A stretch of DNA of 64,000 bases from CAYMUR01 sp964393615 (GTDB lineage Bacteria > Planctomycetota > Planctomycetia > Pirellulales > Pirellulaceae): assembly GCA_964393615.1 (NCBI GenBank), contig CAYMUR010000017.1:1-64000 (forward strand), in the 5' to 3' direction. The notes beneath the pieces are model-generated. The model worked only from the letters and a program-made list of their open reading frames with translations, made no database searches and was not told the DNA's origin. Made by a program: the position numbers and the translations under genes. This document shows positions 56,341 through 64,000 of this stretch, in pieces (within the stretch, counting starts at the first letter, position 1; each line of letters begins with the position of its first letter).

Positions 56341-56796
56341 ATGGGTCTAGAATTGCAGTGCCTTGCTTGCCGAAACCAGTTCGAGATCCCGCCAAAGCAG
56401 AAGGGCGGTGGTCAAGTTAAGTGTCCCTATTGCTCCATGATAGTTACCATACCGCCTGCCCGAACATCCCATTTGCCAACCATGACAAGAGACCTGCTGC
56501 CCGTCGATCGTCGATCCACGGGACATCCAGCCGGAAATGCAAGGGCTAGCGGTGACGACGCACAATTGCCAGCAGTCGCCCCGCCTATCGAAAAGCGTTC
56601 ACCAGTCCAAAAGAAAGTCGTGCCACCCCCTGTCGTCACCCATAAACAAGCGGGCATGAAAAACACGACGCGCGCTCAAACTCTCGCGCACGATTCACAA
56701 TCCAAACAACATTGGAAGAAAAATTTGGTGGCCTGGTCCATTTGTACACTCATCCTGAGCGTGGTGGTATTCTTGTTGGTACACCTAATAAGATAA
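56341..56796 (+). CDS. Zinc-ribbon protein with C-terminal membrane anchor
   Basis: 151 residues. An N-terminal zinc ribbon of the MJ0042 style: C8, C11 (LQCLACRNQFEIP) and C28, C31 (VKCPYCSMIVTIP). A long disordered Pro/Ser/Lys-rich linker follows (residues 40-125), then a tail anchor at about 130-150 (LVAWSICTLILSVVVFLLVHLI). Planctomycetes have many such short zinc-ribbon membrane proteins of unknown role. GAGG lies nine bases before ATG 56341. It is convergent with mtdB, 66 bases apart. Confidence 0.75.
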   Translation: MGLELQCLACRNQFEIPPKQKGGGQVKCPYCSMIVTIPPARTSHLPTMTRDLLPVDRRSTGHPAGNARASGDDAQLPAVAPPIEKRSPVQKKVVPPPVVTHKQAGMKNTTRAQTLAHDSQSKQHWKKNLVAWSICTLILSVVVFLLVHLIR

Positions 56797-56862
56797 CCAG
56801 AGGCAATGGACAACAAAAGTTCTACCGCAACATCAGTCCTGATCGTTGAGGCCAATGGGGCA

Positions 56863-57750
56863 TCAGAGTTTGATTTCTGAGGCTAGCGCATAAATCTCCT
56901 CGGCGTCCAGAACAAGCCTGTTGTCATCAAATAGCCGTCGAATAGCCGCTTTGTGAATCTTCATTTTTACCCCGCCAACGCCAATGGCGCCGTAACACGT
57001 GATGCCATGGCGGTCGGTACCTCGATCAACAACTTCAATACCATTAATACCAGTCGGTGGCACAGCGTTCAGATCAATGGCGACTTGCAGTTCAGAAGTA
57101 CTTTGCAAAAGTTTGGCAGACAATAACTCAACACCAGCCGCTCCCGCGGCAATTACAACCTTGGCACCCTCCAAAACAGCAGCCAATTGCTCATCAGTCT
57201 CAGTGGCATGCGGGCTTAAAATAGCGTCATCGTATTCTTGTTGAATTTGCTGGCATACTGTTGCCGCTCTCTCGAGAGATCGCGATCCCACACGAACCAC
57301 CGCGCCCTCACGCGCCAACAACTTTGAGGCACGGTGTCCCACCGGTCCAGTCCCCGCCAAAACAACGGCGACACTACTGGTCAATGAACATGCTTTAGCA
57401 GCCACACGGACAGCCGCAGCAGCCGTCGTATTAGCACCACTCGGATCAAGCATCACCGAAACCCGTAATGGACCAAAAAACGACTGTAACGTTGCATTCA
57501 ACAGAGATTCGGCCCCAGACACGTTGGAACCACCAATAAAAATCGCACTCTGATGCAGGTCTTCGGGACCACGAGTAAAGATGGCACCATGTACTAAACC
57601 GGGCACCTGATCGGGAGTGACTCCACCATGGCGCAATAAAGTCTCCGCACCTGCATCCAAGGCAACGACACTGTCAAAAACGCTAGGATGCAAATCGGGA
57701 TCCAACTGAACAAGGATCCTTTTTTTTTGACCCGTGTCGGAGCCTGCCAT
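56863..57750 (-). CDS. mtdB: NAD(P)-dependent methylene-tetrahydromethanopterin dehydrogenase
   Basis: Oxidises methylene-H4MPT to methenyl-H4MPT in the formaldehyde oxidation route. 295 residues from ATG 57750 (AGAGAAC upstream; the frame reaches 57786). KKRILVQLDPDLHPSVFDSVVALDAG and GLVHGAIFTRGPEDLHQSAIFIGGSNV are typical of MtdA/MtdB, followed by a Rossmann domain with AVVLAGTGPVGHRASKLLAREGA, and AIDLNAVPPTGINGIEV and GITCYGAIGVGGVKMKIH. H4MPT-specific MtdB is more likely than MtdA because fae is next to it, but the two cannot be separated by eye. 143 bases downstream of fae on the same strand. Confidence 0.92.
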   Translation of the reverse strand: MAGSDTGQKKRILVQLDPDLHPSVFDSVVALDAGAETLLRHGGVTPDQVPGLVHGAIFTRGPEDLHQSAIFIGGSNVSGAESLLNATLQSFFGPLRVSVMLDPSGANTTAAAAVRVAAKACSLTSSVAVVLAGTGPVGHRASKLLAREGAVVRVGSRSLERAATVCQQIQQEYDDAILSPHATETDEQLAAVLEGAKVVIAAGAAGVELLSAKLLQSTSELQVAIDLNAVPPTGINGIEVVDRGTDRHGITCYGAIGVGGVKMKIHKAAIRRLFDDNRLVLDAEEIYALASEIKL

Positions 57751-57929
57751 AATAAGTTCTCTGAACGCGTACGGCGACCTTGTCAATCATTAACCGAGAC
57801 CGACGGCGTACGTTAGTGGCCACAGATGACCTGCTACCGCCGAGGATACGACCAAGGATAGTTCGCACGGCCTCATTAAGTTTTTCACACGTCACTCAAC
57901 CGACAAATCTTACTTTTTTTGTCCGACGC

Positions 57930-58427
57930 TTAAAATCCACGGAAGGGATGGGCCGCTTCTTCTTTGCCGGAAACAACTTCGTCTGCCGTAGGTTTTCCAG
58001 CCATCGCATTGGCGATAGAATCCTTGGTGGCTTGATAGTTGTACTCGTAGATCTTTTTGTCGTCTTCTGCTTCCCAATGAATGAAAACTCCCGCGACAAT
58101 GACCAAATCTTCACATTGATCTTTCGGGATAACCCCCGCTTCCACAGAATCAGCAACTGCCTTTGCAACGGCAGCTTGTGCCGGACCAAACATTTGTACA
58201 GCTTGTTTGGCTCCTTTAATGGTAACTTTGGTAATCATCACGGTCGCAGGCTTTACAGCCAAATTCGGCGTGAGGACCGCCAGCAAGTTAGAATGTCCTT
58301 CACTCTGACGTGCAAGAGCGTTCGCAAAAGCTGTTCCGACCGGACCGTCTTTGTTGCCAATCAACAAGTCAATATGAGCAATTTCATTACCGTCACCTAC
58401 CAGGGCTTCACCGACAAACATAGACAT
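57930..58427 (-). CDS. fae: Formaldehyde-activating enzyme
   Basis: Condenses formaldehyde with tetrahydromethanopterin. 165 residues, full length: GEALVGDGNEIAHIDLLIG with catalytic H18, then TPNLAVKPATVMITKVTIKGAKQAVQMFGPAQAAVAKAVADSV visible in pieces at about 60-95, CEDLVIVAGVFIHWEAEDDKKIYEYNYQATKDSI, ending in HPFRGF. GGAGAAC lies before ATG 58427. It is divergent from an ATP-grasp gene and upstream of mtdB. In planctomycetes these genes serve formaldehyde detoxification or C1 use without classical methanol oxidation; other H4MPT genes (mch, ftr/fhc) are not in the window. Confidence 0.95.
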   Translation of the reverse strand: MSMFVGEALVGDGNEIAHIDLLIGNKDGPVGTAFANALARQSEGHSNLLAVLTPNLAVKPATVMITKVTIKGAKQAVQMFGPAQAAVAKAVADSVEAGVIPKDQCEDLVIVAGVFIHWEAEDDKKIYEYNYQATKDSIANAMAGKPTADEVVSGKEEAAHPFRGF

Positions 58428-58693
58428 TTGAGTTCTCCATTATAGTGCCAAGGCAAGAAAATGATTAAATGTTTTAGGAACCGAACCCCTGCTGTAACAA
58501 ATCGTTAATCGTTTAACAGGCAGGTTCAATCAGCAAACATAAGACTCTAAAATTTAACAAACCGGTAGGCTATTGCAAGGACCCCTCGGCGGACAACAAA
58601 AACGGCCCGTAATGAGCCTGCGATTTGTCTCATCCGGATGCCCTACAGTCTCTTTGTTTTTAAACGTCCGGATATAACAGGTTTCTATCAGGC

Positions 58694-59854
58694 ATGACTC
58701 AGGCAATTTCCGTCATTGGTACAAGTGTACGGGCATTAGCACAATCCGTGGTGCGAGCGGGCATGAGGCCAATCTGTGCTGATTGTTATGCCGACCAAGA
58801 TCTATCGAACCGCTGTGGCGTCGTTAGAATTCTCGACTATCCGAGAGAATTGGCAAAATTCATGAGTCGCAGCCCGAACATCCCCTGGATGTACACGGGT
58901 GGGCTGGAAAATTATCCACAGCTGATAGACCAGATTTCGAAAGATCGACGATTATTTGGAAACTCCGGTAATATATTGCGTGCCGTGCGTGATCCATTTG
59001 TGGTATCGCTTGCACTTCGCAACGCCGGACTCGATACGCCAGAAACACGACCCGCCGGGGCTCAAGTCGAATCGAATGGAAGCTGGTTCTGTAAATCAAA
59101 ATCCTCATCGGGCGGATTGAAAGTTCGGCTTTATTATGGCCAACCGCCACACGACCACGACACCTATCTTCAGCGCCGCATCACCGGCCGGTCCTGTTCT
59201 GCCATCTACCTGGCCACAACCCGTCAGACCGAGCTGTTGGGCGTCACAGAACAAATTATAAATCGCCCATGGACGGGCGCGCCCAAGTTTGCCTATTCAG
59301 GATCCATCGGACCGATCAGACTGGATCGCTACGCAGAGGAACAAGTAAAGAGAACAGGGGAGGTGCTGAGAAGCCGGTTTGGCCTGCAAGGTTTATTCGG
59401 AGTGGACGCCATTCTGGCAAACAAACGCTGGTGGACCATTGAGATCAACCCTCGCTATACGGCGTCCGTCGAAATCCTTGAACGAGCCCAAGGAATCTGT
59501 GCCGCAGGTTTGCACGTAGCAGCATGCTCTGGAAAAGAAATGTTTCCCCTAAAAAATCAGCCGAAATGGATAATGCATGGGAAAGTGATTATTTATGCGA
59601 CCCAGCCCGTGGTAGCCACCCCGGAATTTTGCTCATGGATTGCCGAGCAAAACAACCAAGAACAACACTGGGCCTCGACTGCTGATTTGCCACATCCCCA
59701 CACCGCTTTTTCGTCAGGGGAACCTATCATGACCATTTTCGCCAGTGGCAATCACTTGCAGTCTGTCGAAAATCGCCTGAAACATTTTCTTATGGAAATT
59801 CGCCGTCGTTTAGTCCCGCTGCAACAGATAAGATGCCCCACAATGATTCACTAG
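58694..59854 (+). CDS. ATP-grasp enzyme linked to H4MPT genes
   Basis: 386 residues. N-terminal Rossmann-like start (AISVIGTSVRALAQSVVRAGMRPICADCYADQD), central ATP-grasp fold with SWFCKSKSSSGGLKVRLY (nucleotide lysine and glycine loop) and FGVDAILANKRWWTIEINPRYTASVEIL (metal-binding acid and Asn). Genes of this kind stand beside fae and mtd in methylotroph C1 clusters and are thought to act in H4MPT or side-chain synthesis; that is established for the neighbourhood, not the reaction. It is divergent from fae across 266 bases. ATG 58694; alternatives downstream are poor. A carbamoyl-phosphate-like or DUF201-type ligase is the alternative. Confidence 0.8.
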   Translation: MTQAISVIGTSVRALAQSVVRAGMRPICADCYADQDLSNRCGVVRILDYPRELAKFMSRSPNIPWMYTGGLENYPQLIDQISKDRRLFGNSGNILRAVRDPFVVSLALRNAGLDTPETRPAGAQVESNGSWFCKSKSSSGGLKVRLYYGQPPHDHDTYLQRRITGRSCSAIYLATTRQTELLGVTEQIINRPWTGAPKFAYSGSIGPIRLDRYAEEQVKRTGEVLRSRFGLQGLFGVDAILANKRWWTIEINPRYTASVEILERAQGICAAGLHVAACSGKEMFPLKNQPKWIMHGKVIIYATQPVVATPEFCSWIAEQNNQEQHWASTADLPHPHTAFSSGEPIMTIFASGNHLQSVENRLKHFLMEIRRRLVPLQQIRCPTMIH

Positions 59855-60002
59855 AAACCATTTCAATCATCTGCCCCAGCAACCCCATGCGCCAAACTGC
59901 GATTAACTGCTATTTAACAAGCTATCCGAAAACATCAGTTCTGGAACCTAAACCAAACCCTCCTACGCAGCTCCTTTTTCTATACAGTTTTGCGCATTGA
60001 CA

Positions 60003-60707
60003 TCATCGATCGTTATGCACCGCCTCCTCGGCCAATTCTTCAGGATTCGGTTTCCAACGTCTGCCTGCCAATGTCGGTTCGAAATCAGTTTGACCTGCTA
60101 AAACAGCAATGGCACGCATCGCTTCGCGGGTCAATTGAACCGCAGCATCCCGTTCGTTAGCTTGTTGCCGATACGATGCCATTTCAAAAGGAACGCCAAT
60201 ATGAACACGGACTCGCGCTCGCATCAAAAAGGGACTATGAACAGTTTTTCGGTATGGCGCACCTTCGATAAAGCAAGGTATGAGGGGGACATTTGCACGG
60301 ATTGCAACCAATGCCGCCCCTGGCCGCACAGGCAGTAAGAAATCCTTACTCGTATTGATGCGCCCCTCGGGGAGTAATCCCACCAAAGATCCCGCAGCTG
60401 CGTAACGAATTGCCTGTTTTGTTGCTGCCGTATCGATCCCTCCGCGATTAGTAGGGATCACTTCGGCCAAACGCAGGAACCAGTGAAACGCAGGAAGATT
60501 CACGAATTCTTTAGCGACCATCCAATGAACTAGTCGGGGCCCGACCGCTAATTGGATGAAAAATGGATCTACCGAACTTCTGTGATTCGTCACAATTACT
60601 GCCCCTTGCCCGGGTTTCAGAGGCATTTCCCGGTCGACCGAACCACGCCACCACAAACGTGTCAGCCAGTGCGACACTTGATACAAAAACCTTTGAAAAT
60701 AACTCAT
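60003..60707 (-). CDS. plsC: 1-acyl-sn-glycerol-3-phosphate acyltransferase family protein
   Basis: Membrane-associated acyltransferase of phospholipid synthesis. About 234 residues. Motif I NHRSSVDPFF (catalytic H and D in NHxxxxD), PTNRGG (motif II), LLPEGRINTS (motif III, EGR), and PLIPCFIEGAPY (motif IV). The frame extends upstream to 60830 as a poorly conserved hydrophobic extension; the family start is near ATG 60707. Downstream of rimI on the same strand, 326 bases apart, so probably not one transcript. Substrate specificity cannot be told. Confidence 0.9.
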   Translation of the reverse strand: MSYFQRFLYQVSHWLTRLWWRGSVDREMPLKPGQGAVIVTNHRSSVDPFFIQLAVGPRLVHWMVAKEFVNLPAFHWFLRLAEVIPTNRGGIDTAATKQAIRYAAAGSLVGLLPEGRINTSKDFLLPVRPGAALVAIRANVPLIPCFIEGAPYRKTVHSPFLMRARVRVHIGVPFEMASYRQQANERDAAVQLTREAMRAIAVLAGQTDFEPTLAGRRWKPNPEELAEEAVHNDR

Positions 60708-61033
60708 AAGAATTGGGAACTGGGAAGAGATGATAGAAAACGCCCAACCAAAACCGCTAAATGATAGTTGTAGCACGGAGTCGTTAGAGCAATATCTAAC
60801 AAGGATTGAGTATAGCTGTATCCTGGACAAGTGTAGAGGCCCCGAAGACGAAAGTTACTTCGTAGACACCAGGTGTGATGGGGCGTAAAGCAACTACCTG
60901 GGCGAGCGATACCAGCTCTCAACTTACAAGAATTTCACAAACAAATTCGTCGATAGTGCCCCTATTTTTTAAACAACTCAGCAGCACAACGACCCTCCCG
61001 TTGATAAGGGAGACAAAAAATCGACGCCATACA
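60708..61033. other. Intergenic region, rimI-plsC
   Basis: 326 bases between the rimI stop and the preferred plsC start. It includes the doubtful upstream extension of the plsC frame (up to 60830). No independent gene recognised. Confidence 0.4.
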
Positions 61034-61555
61034 TTATCCGGCAAGGCGAGTAATACGATTGACCGGTGCATAAGATTCAGAAATCTGATCACCACATTCG
61101 TACGACATCAAGTAAGCATCTTCGGTAGTGTCGTCATAGAAATCGCGCAGTACCATCGTCGCGCGAAAGCCAACATTCCGAAAAAACAACTGCGCTACCA
61201 AGTTTGTTTCACGAACTTCAAGAAGAATTCGCGACCGCCGCTGGGGAGACAATTTCCCTATGAGCTTATTCAACATCTGCTTACCAACGCCACTACGACG
61301 AAAATCCATGTGCACCGCAAAATTGAGGATATGCAAGCGATTCTTGTGAAGCTCGTAAACCATACAACCTACAACTTGCCCATCATACTCGGCCACCATA
61401 CCGATGCAATTTCGTTGACGCAGACAACGAATAAAATCATCCTCAGACCACGGAAACTCGAAGCTCGACCTTTCAATCCCAAGCACTTCCGACATATCTC
61501 GTCGTATCATCCAGCGAATGTGCACACGCACATTCTGCTGTTGCTGAGAACTCAT
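61034..61555 (-). CDS. rimI: Ribosomal-protein-alanine N-acetyltransferase
   Basis: GNAT fold acetyltransferase, 173 residues. MIRRDMSEVLGIERSSFEFPWSEDDF, YDGQVVGCMVYEL, the acetyl-CoA site FRRSGVGKQML (R/Q-x-x-G-x-G/A pattern) and LLEVRETNLVAQLFFRNVGFRA are typical of RimI, which acetylates the N-terminus of ribosomal protein S18; relatives act on other proteins. AGGAGA lies six bases before ATG 61555 (the TTG one codon earlier is a weaker choice). The upstream 346 bases are non-coding. Confidence 0.87.
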   Translation of the reverse strand: MSSQQQQNVRVHIRWMIRRDMSEVLGIERSSFEFPWSEDDFIRCLRQRNCIGMVAEYDGQVVGCMVYELHKNRLHILNFAVHMDFRRSGVGKQMLNKLIGKLSPQRRSRILLEVRETNLVAQLFFRNVGFRATMVLRDFYDDTTEDAYLMSYECGDQISESYAPVNRITRLAG

Positions 61556-61901
61556 CAAAGTCTCCTTTTTCAGTTTCCAGTTAAGAGGAGTACGTTAACA
61601 AATGCTTTACGACATGCCAATACGAGCTATTCGCTCCAAAAATTTGAGTGACCGAACTATTGCCAAATGACAAATTTTCATCGCCACTGTTATCTACTAA
61701 AGTTGCTAGCAACTTTCGGTCGCTATGTTTTTGGCTCACGAAATCAGCGGGTTACCCCTGAAAATTATGTATCGGCATTCTGCGGAATGTCATACACAGT
61801 AAACGCCGGTCGCCTGAGTTAGATCCTGCAAGAACTGCATCCAAGAAAACAGGGCAACGCTTTGGTTAGGCTGATATCACCCTGTAACTATCAAGAAAAT
61901 T
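61556..61901. other. Intergenic region without a gene
   Basis: 346 bases between the stop of the large membrane protein and rimI. It holds the rimI AGGAGA box; otherwise nothing recognisable. No terminator-like stem with T tract was evident. Confidence 0.4.
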
Positions 61902-64000
61902 TTATGGCCTGCGCTGCAGAAGAACCTGGTAACGTGTTTGGCTCCATCGCGAGACGATGGCAGGACCTATCGCGGTGACCAACAACACGATGATGATGAC
62001 TAATCCAAACCAACTTGGAACCAGCCACAACCACCAGGCAATACCAATCAACATTCCATGAAAGGTAGGCCAACGGGCACAAAGTATAATCCAGCGAGTC
62101 CATCGCACGGGGACTCGTCGAGATGCCCACCAGACAAAACTGATTAACAAGACTGAAATCGCAAATCGCGTCACTGTGGTAATGGGTGATAGCAACGGAG
62201 TACTAAAATCAACGGCATAACGACTGCCCTGAAACATCATCGTCGTTGCACGCTCAGCGACTTGGTTTGGCTCAGAAAGAGTTCGACGATCATCCCTCGA
62301 TTCACCATCCATTTTAACTTCTGTCGCCCGCTCAAGAGACTCCCACTCAGATGGTGTACCCAGGTGTTCAGCAATCTGAGATTGTTGCGATTCTATGCCA
62401 AATAACTCGTCCGAGAATGGGGAAACGTCCCCAAGTGCCATAAGTTGACTCCGTTCCAATCGGTACCTATTTACCCAAACATGATACCAGTTCATGACGT
62501 CCTCAGTTGTTTGCTCTCCGACAACTTGTGTGGACAAATCCATTAACTCTGTCATTGTTTTCAGTCGAAATAATTGTTGTCGCGAACGTGAGATCGAATG
62601 CTCCTGGTCATGTGGTTTGCTAATAGGAGCAATGACAGTCCAAAGGGTACGTTGCGCGGTAATGTCGACGAGTTCAGGCGCCTGAAAACGAATCGTTGAG
62701 GCGTAAGACAAATCAGGTGTGACCTCACCGGTATATTCAATTTCGATGCGATGCGGTAACCAAGTGGAAGACAACGCCACGTCCCATTCCGCTTCACCAG
62801 CGCGGTGCATCCGCGCTGGCAACCCCCCAACTTCTGCATGGATCAAACGTAAGGACGGTGGTACTCGTAGCTGACAACGATCCATACCACTCGGTTCCAG
62901 GTCAAACGTCACATGACCTGTATATTCAAAACTGTCTGAAGCCTGCTGGTAAATGTGAATATCTACTTGCCGTATCTGTGGCACACCATTTTCTTTGTCA
63001 ACGGGAGGTTGCTCAGCGCGAAAATCTCGGTCAATCGCCACATAAACACTCTCTATATTTTCCTGCTGCGGGTAGCTCTCCCGCATAAATCTTGTTGGAA
63101 GACTCGCGGGCCTCAACCAAGGCGTGTCCCAGGCAATGGTTTCTGAACCTCCACGCGGCAGCACAACGTAATGTGTGCAGTCAAGCTGGTTAAGTGGATT
63201 GACGTGTGGAACATGGACTCGTTGGCCAGGTGCAAAAGTAAGTGGCAGTTGAAATTGCAAACGATATTTGTCATAAACCGTATCGGAAAGGTGGAAAACT
63301 AGCCGGCGTCGATCAGATTCGGTTCTGTCCGACAAATTGAAATCCAGATGGGGCTGGATCTGTACTGGATTGCCAACAAGCCGTGGCACATCAAATACTA
63401 TTTCGTCCAAGAAACCTTCTTGCAAGGTGACTTCATGATCGACCTTCAGACTCCAAACTCCTTCACGTGAGATAAGAGAATTGACCTGAACCGATTTGGC
63501 CAATGGAGTATTGCGATTAACGATAACCTTGGCAAACGGTTTGGTGCGATCCATTTCCCATGCCCCCACAATGCGCGCCGCTCCCAATGGAAATGCTTCA
63601 TTCGGTAGCGGATCAATTGATTGTAGTCGGCTCATTGACTCCCAGCTAATGGAGACGCCATTTTGACGACCGACGATCACACGGTCTGTTTCGACCGTTG
63701 CTTCTGCCAGCTTGGCAACAGGAAAATCAACCGCTTGTCCAGAAACAATTGGTAGATGTCCACGCATCGTCAAACGGTAAGGTCCGTCATACCATTGGTT
63801 CAACAGCACATTGAGATGACCAGAAGGTAACCGGTACCAGCGTGCGGCAATCGAATGATCCGTATCACTCAAGAGAACCTCATCCACGAAGATATCATCA
63901 CTGATTTCGATCTGGTGACCAAGCTTTCCAGGCCCACTATTTTGTACATCCACATCAAAACGAAGCTCAGCTCGTTTTTCTCCATAGACAACAGCAAGTC
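61902..64000 (-). CDS. Large exported/membrane protein, C-terminal part (5' end outside window)
   Basis: The frame is open from the right edge to the stop at 61902 (about 699 residues visible); an apparent start at 63953 is only an internal GTG, as coding continues upstream (LAVVYGEKRAELRFD). The visible part is beta-rich, with Ig- or jelly-roll-like strands (SIAARWYRLPSGHLNVLLNQW, TPDLSYASTIRFQAPELVDI), and ends in several membrane helices at about residues 600-690 (TRFAISVLLISFVWWASR, GMLIGIAWWLWLVPSW, LVIIIVLLVTAIGPAIV). This gives a large exported domain anchored at its C-terminus. Not recognised beyond a general resemblance to giant planctomycete envelope proteins. Confidence 0.8.
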   Translation of the reverse strand, partial: LAVVYGEKRAELRFDVDVQNSGPGKLGHQIEISDDIFVDEVLLSDTDHSIAARWYRLPSGHLNVLLNQWYDGPYRLTMRGHLPIVSGQAVDFPVAKLAEATVETDRVIVGRQNGVSISWESMSRLQSIDPLPNEAFPLGAARIVGAWEMDRTKPFAKVIVNRNTPLAKSVQVNSLISREGVWSLKVDHEVTLQEGFLDEIVFDVPRLVGNPVQIQPHLDFNLSDRTESDRRRLVFHLSDTVYDKYRLQFQLPLTFAPGQRVHVPHVNPLNQLDCTHYVVLPRGGSETIAWDTPWLRPASLPTRFMRESYPQQENIESVYVAIDRDFRAEQPPVDKENGVPQIRQVDIHIYQQASDSFEYTGHVTFDLEPSGMDRCQLRVPPSLRLIHAEVGGLPARMHRAGEAEWDVALSSTWLPHRIEIEYTGEVTPDLSYASTIRFQAPELVDITAQRTLWTVIAPISKPHDQEHSISRSRQQLFRLKTMTELMDLSTQVVGEQTTEDVMNWYHVWVNRYRLERSQLMALGDVSPFSDELFGIESQQSQIAEHLGTPSEWESLERATEVKMDGESRDDRRTLSEPNQVAERATTMMFQGSRYAVDFSTPLLSPITTVTRFAISVLLISFVWWASRRVPVRWTRWIILCARWPTFHGMLIGIAWWLWLVPSWFGLVIIIVLLVTAIGPAIVSRWSQTRYQVLLQRRP

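Noticed and set aside
1..64000. tRNA, rRNA, tmRNA, SRP RNA, RNase P RNA, riboswitch
   Set aside because: None of the gaps showed the recognisable cores or cloverleaf by eye; a covariance search would be needed to exclude them.

Overview
The window looks like the chromosome of an uncultured planctomycete, probably of the Pirellulaceae type. The evidence is: two BBP7-type outer-membrane barrel proteins, a family known mainly from Rhodopirellula and relatives; a double-length UvrA as in other members of the PVC superphylum; a formaldehyde-activating enzyme with methylene-H4MPT dehydrogenase; a PurL carrying fused PurS domains; an isolated GspF; many secreted or lipid-anchored proteins without known function; and large orphan proteins. 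Base composition is moderate and genes are mostly in short operons on both strands. I saw no IS element, prophage, CRISPR array, rRNA or tRNA.

Layout. 1-8359 (minus): the 5' part of a tandem UvrA, ribD, and a SEC-C/TPR protein. 9190-10260 (minus): transaldolase. 10648-15883 (plus): two tandem BBP7 barrels, a Tat-exported DUF3500-like protein and a RbsD/FucU-type sugar mutarotase. 15918-17468 (minus): a secreted PQQ-type propeller protein with an acidic NPFG tail. 17621-21865 (plus): a 1414-residue orphan. 21974-24976 (minus): hemW, a plant-like short tRNase Z and scpA. 25263-28294: a MazG-like pyrophosphohydrolase (plus) and an 883-residue membrane-anchored orphan (minus). 28684-33502 (minus): tyrA-purL-purQ. 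33607-39485 (plus): gspF, a decayed tyrA fragment, a small lipoprotein, two transglutaminase-like exported proteins (one lacking the catalytic Cys) and a lipoprotein with a phospholipase A2-like motif. 39486-44392 (plus): an RND efflux adaptor and permease. The permease contains a run of ten N flanked by divergent copies of the same protein segment, so this scaffold join is suspect and the linkage of the left two thirds to the right third should be treated as unproven.

Right of the join: a Cys-rich lipoprotein (minus), larC and a membrane coiled-coil protein (plus), a SelW-like/msrB/prenyltransferase-repeat group (minus), an ECF sigma operon (minus), purH-trpC (plus), two small exported or membrane proteins, the H4MPT C1 genes mtdB and fae (minus) facing an ATP-grasp gene (plus), then plsC, rimI and the C-terminal part of a large membrane protein that runs off the right edge (all minus).

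Metabolic themes are purine synthesis (purL, purQ, purH at two loci), aromatic amino acids (tyrA, trpC), formaldehyde oxidation or detoxification through H4MPT, and a heavy investment in envelope and secreted proteins. Sites most worth a second look are the suspect join in the RND permease, the tyrA relic, the pseudo-transglutaminase next to its active-looking paralog, the phospholipase-like lipoprotein, the PurS-PurS-PurL fusion, the three 19-bp leader repeats near 50030 and the ECF operon with a putative receptor and anti-sigma protein.
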